From positions 806,001 through 870,000 of the forward strand of contig NZ_JAQSVC010000002.1 of the NCBI RefSeq assembly GCF_029603165.1: a DNA stretch of 64,000 nucleotides. The letters are read 5' to 3'. The position numbers and the translations under genes were made by a program. The notes under the pieces are model-generated. The model had not been told where the DNA came from. It did not search any database and saw nothing but the letters and a program-made list of their open reading frames with translations. Each line of letters starts with the position of its first letter. Positions within the stretch are counted from its first letter, which is position 1. Below are positions 54,148 to 61,657 of this stretch, piece by piece. This DNA comes from Galbibacter pacificus (lineage in GTDB: Bacteria > Bacteroidota > Bacteroidia > Flavobacteriales > Flavobacteriaceae).

Positions 54148-54178
54148 AAGGCCTTCTTTTTGAGGGCCTTTTCTTTTT
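54148..54178 (+). terminator. Terminator after icd
   Basis: AAGGCC (54148-54153) and GGCCTT (54165-54170) with an 11-base loop and TTCTTTTTAA after it, about 30 bases past the stop. The MITE-like partial copy begins directly after. Confidence 0.75.
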
Positions 54179-54253
54179 AACCTGAACTCGATTATTCTAA
54201 CTTTTTCAAAATGCTTTTGGATAGTGAGATGTAAAGCTTGTTTTTTTAATAAA
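54179..54253 (+). repeat. Partial copy of the MITE-like element
   Basis: These 75 bases match 32704-32779 at about 65 of 76 positions, starting with AACCTGAACTCGATTATT and ending with TTTTTTTAATAAA. The other inverted end is not present downstream, so this is a truncated or decayed copy. The remaining 138 bases to the receptor gene hold no gene and no clear promoter. Confidence 0.65.
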
Positions 54254-54391
54254 TCGTTATGAGATGTTTTCAATTTTATATGAATATAAATGCCTTTAAC
54301 TGAGAAAATATTATTGAGTTTTGTTATAATAGTGTGAAATTCTTATCGTTTCTTCTTTATTCGTCCTATTTTTAATACCAAAAGAAAAAGA

Positions 54392-56764
54392 ATGACCAAC
54401 CACATAAAAATTTGCCTTTTCTTTTTATTCGGAATTGCATCGGCATACGCCCAGGAAAAAGTAACGCTGAGCGGGACCATTGCCGAAGCATCCAGCAACG
54501 AAACCCTTCTTGGGGTAAATATCATTATCCCGGAACTAAACGTAGGAACATCTACAAACGCTTATGGTTTTTATTCTATAACCATTCCTCCCGGAACCTA
54601 CAAAGTGCAGGTAAGTTATTTAGGTTTCAAGAATATAGTGGAAACCATAGCCATTAATGATGATGTAAAAAAGGACTTTTACCTCATGAACGATGCCGAA
54701 GAACTTGATGAGGTTGTTATTGAAGAGGACATCGAAAAAATTAGCATTAAAGAACCGCAAATGAGCGTAAACACGCTTACAACGGCCACCATAAAAAAAA
54801 TCCCGGCCGTTCTTGGGGAAGCCGATGTTATAAAATCTATTTTATTGCTCCCCGGGGTCAGCAATGCCGGTGAAGCAGCTTCCGGGTTTAATGTGCGCGG
54901 TGGCGCCGCCGACCAAAATTTAATCCTCTTGGACGAGGCCATTATTTTTAATTCAGATCATTTATTTGGCTTTTTTTCCGTTTTTAACCCCGATGCCATA
55001 AAAAACATAAAGCTGTATAAAGGCGGAATCCCCTCAAGGTATGGCGGCAGGGTATCATCGGTACTGGATATTTATCAAAAGGACGGGAACAGTAAAGATT
55101 TTCATATGACGGGCGGTATCGGCGTGGTTGCCAGCCGTCTTTTGGCAGAAGGCCCCATAGTAAAAGACAAAGGCTCTTTTTTAATTGGTGGGAGAAGCTC
55201 GTATGCTCATCTTTTCCTAAAACTTACCAACAATGAAAATTCTGCTTATTTTTACGATCTCAATACCAAGCTTTCATACAAATTTAATGACAACAACAGT
55301 TTGTACCTCTCGGGTTATTTTGGTCGGGACGTTTTTAATATTAGCGACAGTTTTAACAACGTTTATGGAAACGCGGTGGCAAATGTAAGGTGGAACCATT
55401 TATTTTCAGATAAGCTGTTTTCAAACCTATCTTTAATATATAGTGATTACTATTATGGGCTCAGTTTGGATTTTGTTGGCTTCAACTGGAATAGCGGCAT
55501 TAAAAACTTCAACTTTAAATACGATCTTAAACATTACTTATCCAATACCCTTAAATTGCATTACGGGGTTAATAATATCTATTACAAGTTCAATCCCGGG
55601 GAAATAGAACCGGAAGGAGAAAACTCTGGGGTCAACTATTTTAAATTGGTAGATAAATATGCCAATGAGGCTGCCGCTTACATAGATATTGAACAAAATA
55701 TTACGGAAAAACTTTCTGTTGAATACGGAATAAGGTTCAGCAGATTCGACAGGTTGGGGCAAAGCGAAATTAATGTATATGAAAACAACAATCCGGTAAC
55801 ATATAACCAAGACCTCGGGATATATGAAAAAGCAACGCCAATAGATACCATTAGCAAAAGTAAAAGTACATCCATTGCTGCATTTAACAACCTTGAACCC
55901 AGGCTTGCGGTATCTTATGCCATAGACGATTCGCAATCGGTTAAAGCAAGTTACAACCGGATGACACAATATCTACATCTCATTTCAAATACCAGCTCTC
56001 CTACCCCGCTGGATGTATGGGCACCCAGCGGTCCCTTTATCAAGCCTCAAATATTGGATCAGGTTGCTATTGGATATTTCAAGGATATCAACAACAATGC
56101 ATACTCTTTGGAAACCGAAGCGTTTTATAAAAAAATTAAAAATAGGATTGATTATATCGATGGGGCCGATCTTATTGCCAACAATGCCATTGAACAGGTT
56201 ATTTTAAACGGTGAAGCAAAAGCCTACGGAATAGAGGTCTTACTTAAAAAAAATCTTGGCAGGCTTCAAGGCTGGCTTGCCTATACACTATCTGAATCTA
56301 AACAGCGAACCCCCGGAAGAAACAGTACAGAACCCGGTATTAACAATGGCGATTGGTATTTTACTCCTTATGATAAAACCCACGACATATCGGTTACTGG
56401 ATCTTATATGCTTACCAATAAATGGAGTTTTGGAGCCAATTTTATTTTCCAGACCGGAAGACCCGCTACTTTTCCTTACGGACAGTATGAATACGAAGGG
56501 ATAAACATACCCAGTTACGGCCCAAGAAACAACAATAGGCTTCCCTTTTACAACCGCTTAGATCTATCGGCCACGTACATACCCAAGCCTAAAACAAATA
56601 AAAAATGGCAAGGCGAATGGGTTTTTAGCATCTATAATGTTTATAACAGAAAGAATGCCGCTTCTATTACCTTCAGGGAGAATATGGAAGAACAACGAAA
56701 TGAAGCTGTAAAACTTTCCATTTTTGGCATTGTCCCGTCAATTACTTATAATTTTAAATTTTAG
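54392..56764 (+). CDS. TonB-dependent outer-membrane receptor with regulatory-like N-domain
   Basis: A 790-residue receptor. Signal peptide (IKICLFFLFGIASAYAQ), then a carboxypeptidase-regulatory-like domain (about 20-105: SGTIAEASSNETLLGVNIII, GFYSITIPPGTYKVQVSYLGFK), a plug domain (ILLLPGVSNAGEAASGFNVRGGAADQNLILLDEA) and a 22-stranded barrel ending in GIVPSITYNFKF. TonB-driven uptake of a specific ligand is the family role. It pairs with the DUF4249 lipoprotein gene that begins four bases after its stop. Unlike SusC/SusD systems, there is no SusD, and the cargo is unknown. Confidence 0.92.
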   Translation: MTNHIKICLFFLFGIASAYAQEKVTLSGTIAEASSNETLLGVNIIIPELNVGTSTNAYGFYSITIPPGTYKVQVSYLGFKNIVETIAINDDVKKDFYLMNDAEELDEVVIEEDIEKISIKEPQMSVNTLTTATIKKIPAVLGEADVIKSILLLPGVSNAGEAASGFNVRGGAADQNLILLDEAIIFNSDHLFGFFSVFNPDAIKNIKLYKGGIPSRYGGRVSSVLDIYQKDGNSKDFHMTGGIGVVASRLLAEGPIVKDKGSFLIGGRSSYAHLFLKLTNNENSAYFYDLNTKLSYKFNDNNSLYLSGYFGRDVFNISDSFNNVYGNAVANVRWNHLFSDKLFSNLSLIYSDYYYGLSLDFVGFNWNSGIKNFNFKYDLKHYLSNTLKLHYGVNNIYYKFNPGEIEPEGENSGVNYFKLVDKYANEAAAYIDIEQNITEKLSVEYGIRFSRFDRLGQSEINVYENNNPVTYNQDLGIYEKATPIDTISKSKSTSIAAFNNLEPRLAVSYAIDDSQSVKASYNRMTQYLHLISNTSSPTPLDVWAPSGPFIKPQILDQVAIGYFKDINNNAYSLETEAFYKKIKNRIDYIDGADLIANNAIEQVILNGEAKAYGIEVLLKKNLGRLQGWLAYTLSESKQRTPGRNSTEPGINNGDWYFTPYDKTHDISVTGSYMLTNKWSFGANFIFQTGRPATFPYGQYEYEGINIPSYGPRNNNRLPFYNRLDLSATYIPKPKTNKKWQGEWVFSIYNVYNRKNAASITFRENMEEQRNEAVKLSIFGIVPSITYNFKF

Positions 56765-56768
56765 TGTC

Positions 56769-57650
56769 ATGAAATCTCCATCAATTATACATTCGCTAAA
56801 CAAAATAATAAACAAGGCTACATTTTCATCTCATATATCAAAAAAGATAAGCCCTTTGCTTATGCTCCTATTTTCCTTGTTTCTAATTTCTTGTGAAGAA
56901 GTTGTGGACGTAGATCTTGACACAGCACCACCAAGATTGGTAATAGAAGCATCCATTAAATGGGAAAAAAGCACTTCTGGTAATGTTCAACAAATACATT
57001 TAACCACTACCGCGCCTTATTATGCCGATGAAGTACCCCCGGTACATAACGCCACGGTATATATAACCGATGAAGAAGGGAACCAATTTGATTTTATCGA
57101 AGAAGACAATACCGGATTTTATACAACCGATAGTTTTATCCCTGTAATGAGCACTACATATAACCTTACCGTAGTGCATGACGGAGAAACCTATATGGCC
57201 AAAGAGACACTCTTGCCGGTTTCGGACCTTACGTATGTTACACAAAATAGCGGTGATGTTTTTTCAGAAGAATACATAGAGATAAAAGCATATTTTAACG
57301 ATCCCGCCGATGAAGAAAACTATTATATGTATACTTTTGATGCCGAAAAAGACAATACCATCGACGTAATAGAAGACCGTTTGGTTAATGGAAACGAGGT
57401 TTTTGCATTTTTTGTTAGTGAAGACATCCAGTCTGGCGAAGATGTGGACATTTCCCTTAGCGGAATATCCAAACAATATTACAATTATATGTATACATTG
57501 CTCGCCCAGGCAAATGAAGGCGGTGGCCCATTTGAAACCCAACCGGCTACCGTTAGGGGAAACATTATAAATACAACCAATCCCGATAATTTTGCGTTCG
57601 GCTACTTTAGATTGTCGGAAACCGATAAATATACCTATACTATTGAGTAA
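56769..57650 (+). CDS. DUF4249 outer-membrane lipoprotein
   Basis: A 293-residue lipoprotein starting at the ATG at 56769 (an earlier TTG-type frame overlaps the receptor). The first 35 residues are basic, then LLMLLFSLFLISCEE gives a lipobox with the anchoring Cys. The mature part has the DUF4249 pattern VDVDLDTAPPRLVIEASIKWE, then two beta-sandwich-like parts (NATVYITDEEGNQFDF, TYNLTVVHDGETYMAKETLLP). DUF4249 proteins nearly always follow TonB receptors of this type and probably work as their surface partner, as SusD does for SusC. The gene has a spacing of four bases from the receptor. Confidence 0.88.
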   Translation: MKSPSIIHSLNKIINKATFSSHISKKISPLLMLLFSLFLISCEEVVDVDLDTAPPRLVIEASIKWEKSTSGNVQQIHLTTTAPYYADEVPPVHNATVYITDEEGNQFDFIEEDNTGFYTTDSFIPVMSTTYNLTVVHDGETYMAKETLLPVSDLTYVTQNSGDVFSEEYIEIKAYFNDPADEENYYMYTFDAEKDNTIDVIEDRLVNGNEVFAFFVSEDIQSGEDVDISLSGISKQYYNYMYTLLAQANEGGGPFETQPATVRGNIINTTNPDNFAFGYFRLSETDKYTYTIE

Positions 57651-57669
57651 TTATTTTTACTTTTGAAGC

Positions 57670-58494
57670 ATGAATTTTACTAAAACCACAGAAGAACCGT
57701 CTAAATATAATCACCTTGAAAAAATGACGGTTAAAGAACTATTGACCAATATAAACCAAGAAGATAAAAGTGTACCTCAAGCAGTAGAAAAAGTAATTCC
57801 CGCCATTGAAACTTTGGTACAGGAAATTGTGCCAAAACTTAAAAATGGCGGACGCTTATTTTATATGGGAGCAGGCACCAGTGGACGCTTAGGTGTTGTA
57901 GATGCTTCTGAGTGCCCACCAACATTTGGCGTTCCTTACGACATGGTTATTGGCATTATTGCTGGTGGCGATATAGCCATAAGAAAAGCTGTAGAATTTG
58001 CCGAAGATTCTTTAACCCAAGGTTGGGAAGACCTCCAAGAATACAATATTTCCAAAAAAGATGTTGTAATTGGCATTGCCGCATCCGGTTCTACCCCTTA
58101 CGTAATCGGAGCCCTAAAAAAATGCAATAAAAACGGCATCGTTACCGGATGCATTACCTGCAACCTACATAGTCCAATGGCCCGGGAAGCGCAGTTTCCT
58201 ATAGAAGTAATTGTAGGTCCGGAATTTGTTACGGGAAGCTCCCGCATGAAAGCTGGAACAGCCCAAAAACTGGTATTGAACATGATTTCCACCTCTGTAA
58301 TGATACAATTGGGCCGCGTGGTCGGCAACAAAATGGTAGATATGCAATTAAGCAATCATAAATTGGTAAACAGGGGAATTAAAATGATTATGGACGAAAT
58401 AAATGTAGACAAAACCACAGCTGCAAATTTACTTGAAAAATACGGAAGTGTTAGAAATGCCATAAATGCCTATAAAGATGAAAAGAACCAATAG
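57670..58494 (+). CDS. murQ: N-acetylmuramic acid 6-phosphate etherase
   Basis: A 274-residue etherase with the SIS fold. GRLFYMGAGTSGRLGVVDASECPPTFGVP contains the phosphosugar loop and catalytic Glu, and VIGIAASGSTPYVIGALKKC, GSSRMKAGTAQKLVLNMIST complete the signature. It splits D-lactate from MurNAc-6-phosphate, recycling cell-wall sugar to GlcNAc-6-phosphate. It begins 19 bases after the DUF4249 stop, so it may be read from the receptor operon, although it belongs by function with the following DUF6095 gene. Confidence 0.95.
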   Translation: MNFTKTTEEPSKYNHLEKMTVKELLTNINQEDKSVPQAVEKVIPAIETLVQEIVPKLKNGGRLFYMGAGTSGRLGVVDASECPPTFGVPYDMVIGIIAGGDIAIRKAVEFAEDSLTQGWEDLQEYNISKKDVVIGIAASGSTPYVIGALKKCNKNGIVTGCITCNLHSPMAREAQFPIEVIVGPEFVTGSSRMKAGTAQKLVLNMISTSVMIQLGRVVGNKMVDMQLSNHKLVNRGIKMIMDEINVDKTTAANLLEKYGSVRNAINAYKDEKNQ

Positions 58495-58705
58495 AGAACT
58501 TTTCTTTAAAAGCCTTAAATATTTTGCCTATACAGTACTTTTAATGTTTATGGCGCCCACCGTTATATATCAAGCATTTAAAAATCAAACGCACCCATGG
58601 TACTGGCCCGTTTTAATTTTGGGGCTGTTATTGGCCATTGCAGCTATTATCATGGGATTTTACAGTTTAAAAATTATTATGAAATCTTTTTTTGGGGATG
58701 AATAA
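58478..58705 (+). CDS. DUF6095 small membrane protein
   Basis: A 75-residue protein starting with ATG at 58478 and overlapping murQ by 17 bases. It has two membrane helices (YFAYTVLLMFMAPTVIYQAF and YWPVLILGLLLAIAAIIMGF) joined by a short NQTHPW loop. This two-helix build is the DUF6095 family, found after murQ in many flavobacteria. The function is unknown; overlap suggests that it is made together with MurQ and may help handle muropeptides or MurNAc. A hairpin follows at 58730-58768. Confidence 0.8.
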   Translation: MKRTNRELFFKSLKYFAYTVLLMFMAPTVIYQAFKNQTHPWYWPVLILGLLLAIAAIIMGFYSLKIIMKSFFGDE

Positions 58706-58729
58706 ATAAAGGCAATCATAAAAAGCTCA

Positions 58730-58768
58730 AGGGCCGGACATACAAGTTTTCACTTCTATGCCGGCCCT
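58730..58768. terminator. Hairpin between convergent murQ/DUF6095 and DUF1080 genes
   Basis: AGGGCCGG-A-CATA (58730-58742) and TATG-CCGGCCCT (58757-58768) form a 12-bp stem with one bulged A and a 14-base loop. It has no T run on either side, so it may be a factor-independent terminator of weak type or a processing hairpin for both convergent transcripts. Confidence 0.55.
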
Positions 58769-58802
58769 ATCGCATTAATTAACAAATTGCTTCTTTAAGC
58801 CT

Positions 58803-59399
58803 TTAAAGCTCTTTTATTTTTATATCCTTCCAATATACTTTTATACCGCCCCCATCGTGTATCTGCAATGCAATTTTTCCATTGGCCTGTCCAATTTTAT
58901 CATCGGTAAAGCTAATCATCTCATGCCCGTTCAACCAAGTGGTAACATGATTGCCTTCTACTCGGATTTTCATTTTGTTCCAATCTCCATACGCTAAATA
59001 TTTATCTTTTTCCTTTTCGGGCTTAATAAGCCAACCACGCCCATAAGATTCGTAAATCCCGCCTGTGTCATGGTCTGGCGGGGCTACTTCGGCCTGCCAT
59101 CCGCTTATTTTTGTTCCTTCAATACTCGACCTGAAAAATATTCCGCTATTTCCATCGGCTTCTTGCTTAAATTCAGCGGTCAATTCAAAATCGCGATAGG
59201 TTTTATCAGTAGCTAAATACCCATATTGCTTATCGGGTCCACTTTCTGAAACCAACAAGCCATCATTGTCTACATACCATTTTTCTGTTCCGTATATTTC
59301 CCAACCATCAAGATTCTTGCCGTTAAATAAAGAAGTTGAAGAGCCACAAGCCATGGTGAGAAACAAAACGGTCAATGCCGCTATATGCCTTAATTTCAT
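58803..59399 (-). CDS. DUF1080 lipoprotein (3-keto-disaccharide hydrolase family)
   Basis: A 198-residue lipoprotein. Signal RHIAALTVLFLTMACGSS has the lipobox Cys, and the rest is one DUF1080 jelly-roll domain: FNGKNLDGWEIYGTEKWYVDND, FELTAEFKQEADGNSGIFFRSS, HVTTWLNGHEMISFTDDKIGQANGKIALQIHDGGGIKVYWKDIKIKEL. This domain is now known in Bacteroidota to cleave 3-keto-glycosides made by Gfo/Idh-type oxidases; earlier it was linked only to LamG-like folds. The ATG overlaps the stop of the next DUF1080 gene (ATGA), and the Gfo/Idh gene is just upstream, which supports a 3-keto-glycoside pathway. Confidence 0.85.
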   Translation of the reverse strand: MKLRHIAALTVLFLTMACGSSTSLFNGKNLDGWEIYGTEKWYVDNDGLLVSESGPDKQYGYLATDKTYRDFELTAEFKQEADGNSGIFFRSSIEGTKISGWQAEVAPPDHDTGGIYESYGRGWLIKPEKEKDKYLAYGDWNKMKIRVEGNHVTTWLNGHEMISFTDDKIGQANGKIALQIHDGGGIKVYWKDIKIKEL

Positions 59400-60145
59400 A
59401 ATTTTCTAATTTTTATATTCTTAAACCATATAAAACTTCCGTGATCCTGCAAACCGATATAGCCGGTTTTGGCCTTTCCATAATCTGGATAATCTTTCCA
59501 TTTACCGCTTTCCTTTCTTTTTTGCCAATCGTCGGACCAAGGAACAAAAGATACCGTTTGCTTACCGTTTAACCAATATTCAACTTTTTCATTTGTAAAA
59601 ACAATCCTTGTGGTATTCCATTCGCCAGCCTTTTTTACCGCTCCTTCATAATCGGGGTTATACATACCGTAATCGGCACCGAGCGACTGCCATGACTCTA
59701 ATTTCTCAGGAAACCCTATTTGGTCTATCATTTGGTATTCCGGTGCATTAAAATAAGGGGCTTTATACTGCTCTCCTTCCAGAACATGATAAAAAAGTCC
59801 GCTATTGCCGCCTTCAGATATTTTCCATTCAACAGAAAGTTCAAATTCACCATATTTTTCTTTTCCATAAATAATGTCACCGCCTATATCGCCTCCTTTT
59901 CCCAACGATTTTAGCATATCTCCTTCCAGCACCCATCCTTCGGGCAAGGTTTCGGCATTATAACCTCTCCAACCATCTGTGCTAGTCCCATCAAAAATAT
60001 ATTGCCAATCTCCTTCTTTCCTTTCGTGAATGGCTACTTCCTTGACTTCTTCTACAGTGGAAGAATCTGTATTTTCTTTTTCTTTGCTCTTACAAGAAAT
60101 ACTTGCATAAGCCATTATAAGTGCTATATATATAATTCTTTTCAT
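59396..60145 (-). CDS. DUF1080 protein (3-keto-disaccharide hydrolase family), exported
   Basis: A 249-residue second DUF1080 protein, with signal IIYIALIMAYASISCKSKE (lipobox Cys about 18). The domain begins at WQYIFDGTSTDGWRGYNAETLPEGW, includes FELSVEWKISEGGNSGLFYHV and ends with GYIGLQDHGSFIWFKNIKIRKL. It is larger than its neighbour by an extra loop region (QMIDQIGFPEKLESWQSLGADYGMYNPD) and only modestly similar, so the two are old paralogues that may act on different 3-keto-sugars. It overlaps the previous gene by four bases and follows the Gfo/Idh gene by 39. Confidence 0.85.
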   Translation of the reverse strand: MKRIIYIALIMAYASISCKSKEKENTDSSTVEEVKEVAIHERKEGDWQYIFDGTSTDGWRGYNAETLPEGWVLEGDMLKSLGKGGDIGGDIIYGKEKYGEFELSVEWKISEGGNSGLFYHVLEGEQYKAPYFNAPEYQMIDQIGFPEKLESWQSLGADYGMYNPDYEGAVKKAGEWNTTRIVFTNEKVEYWLNGKQTVSFVPWSDDWQKRKESGKWKDYPDYGKAKTGYIGLQDHGSFIWFKNIKIRKL

Positions 60146-60184
60146 TATAAATTAATTAGGTTTATTATATTTTTCGGGTCGTAA

Positions 60185-61537
60185 TTACGATTTTAGCTTC
60201 ATGTTTACCGGATCCCATTCCATAAATTTATTTTGCCTATAGCTATCGTTGCACAATAATGCAGGAGCTGCGGCCCTAAAAGCAAACACAGGATCTTCTA
60301 CAACGCTTCCACTGTTGCGTATGGCATTAAAGAAGTTGGAAAAGTGATCGTAATGAGCGCCCTTATATCCATTTTCGGCTTTGTAAACAAGTTCCAATGG
60401 CGGCACCATATGTTTTCTATCGGATAGTTGAGTTTTGCCTTTCATCTTTTCTTTGGTAAATGGGTCGTCATCGTCAAAAGAATTGGCATTTCTTTTTAAA
60501 ACAACTTCTTCCCATTTCACATCCATAGAACCTTTGCTTCCTACAATTTTTAAATACGTACTCCCGCTGGTCCCATCAACAAAATTACACCGCAAAGAAA
60601 GGTCAAAACCGGGATGTTGCTCCGTATCTGGGTAATCAAACATCCCCAACAACACATCTGGCACCTCACGTCCATCTTTCCAATACCTTAGGCCTCCAGT
60701 AGCCGATATTTTTGTTGGCCCGTAAGAATTTGTAATGAAATGCAAACTTGAAAAAAGGTGTACAAACAGGTCGCCAGACATTCCGGTTCCGTAGTCTATA
60801 TAATTACGCCACCTAAAAAAACGGTTTGCTTCATATGGGCGTTTATTGGTATTTGCAATATAGGTATCCCAATCTACTGTTTCAGGAGAAGCATCGTCTG
60901 GAATTGGGTACTGCCATGCCCCAATAGGCGAGTTTCGTGCCCAAAACCCTTCAGCATAATTAATATCGCCAATTGCTCCATTTGCCAAAAGTTCCTTCGC
61001 TTTTTCATTTCCCAAGGAAGATAACCCTTGGCTTCCTACCATGAATATTTTCTCGGACTTTTTCCATGCGTTGATAAGTTCCATGCCTTCGCCTACAGAA
61101 TGTACCATGGGCTTTTCGCAATAAACATGTTTTCTTGATTTCAAGGCATCGATCCCAATTTGTTTGTGCCAATGGTCTGGAGTACCAATTATAACGGCAT
61201 CAATATCGTCTCTTTTTAATATTTCCTTATAGTTTTTGGTTGTAAAAAGATGGCTTCCCCAATTTGCTTTGGCCGCATCGAGCCTTGCCGTATATAAATC
61301 GCATACAGCCTTCAATTCAATATTGGGGTGCTCTAAAGCGGTTAGCGTATCGGCTGTTCCCATGCCTCCGGCACCTATTAAAGCTATCCGTAGTGTACTT
61401 AAATCATTATTTCCATTGGTTCTTTTTAGAAACTCAAAAGGCTTGGTTTCTTTTGCAAAAGCCATTGGCGAAATTGTTGCAGCTGCCCCAGCAACACCAA
61501 GTTTTTTTATAAAACTCCGTCTATTTTTTTTATCCAT
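60185..61537 (-). CDS. Tat-exported Gfo/Idh/MocA-family oxidoreductase
   Basis: A 450-residue dehydrogenase. The N-terminus NRRSFIKKLGVAGAAATISPMAFA is a twin-arginine signal, so the folded enzyme with its nicotinamide cofactor is exported. The Rossmann motif is LRIALIGAGGMGTADTLTAL, the conserved Lys is in VYCEKPMVHSVGEGMEL, and the C-terminal domain is GFDLSLRCNFVDGTSGSTY. Such exported Gfo/Idh enzymes oxidise C3 of glycosides in Bacteroidota. With the two DUF1080 hydrolases downstream on the same strand it makes a likely three-gene unit that oxidises and then cleaves disaccharides or plant glycosides. The substrate is not known. Confidence 0.88.
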   Translation of the reverse strand: MDKKNRRSFIKKLGVAGAAATISPMAFAKETKPFEFLKRTNGNNDLSTLRIALIGAGGMGTADTLTALEHPNIELKAVCDLYTARLDAAKANWGSHLFTTKNYKEILKRDDIDAVIIGTPDHWHKQIGIDALKSRKHVYCEKPMVHSVGEGMELINAWKKSEKIFMVGSQGLSSLGNEKAKELLANGAIGDINYAEGFWARNSPIGAWQYPIPDDASPETVDWDTYIANTNKRPYEANRFFRWRNYIDYGTGMSGDLFVHLFSSLHFITNSYGPTKISATGGLRYWKDGREVPDVLLGMFDYPDTEQHPGFDLSLRCNFVDGTSGSTYLKIVGSKGSMDVKWEEVVLKRNANSFDDDDPFTKEKMKGKTQLSDRKHMVPPLELVYKAENGYKGAHYDHFSNFFNAIRNSGSVVEDPVFAFRAAAPALLCNDSYRQNKFMEWDPVNMKLKS

Positions 61538-61657
61538 AAAAGTGTATTAGTTGAATTAATAACCCTAATCTACTGATATAGGATGTACTAAAAGGGGTAA
61601 TAAACGGGGTAATGTATAAAAATAGAAGGATTTAAGTCTAAAATAACCGATGTGTTA

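Noticed and set aside
57658-57665. TACTTTTG as a promoter for murQ
   Set aside because: It matches TAnnTTTG but ends only five bases before the ATG and has no -33 partner at 19-21 bases; the gene is more likely read from upstream.
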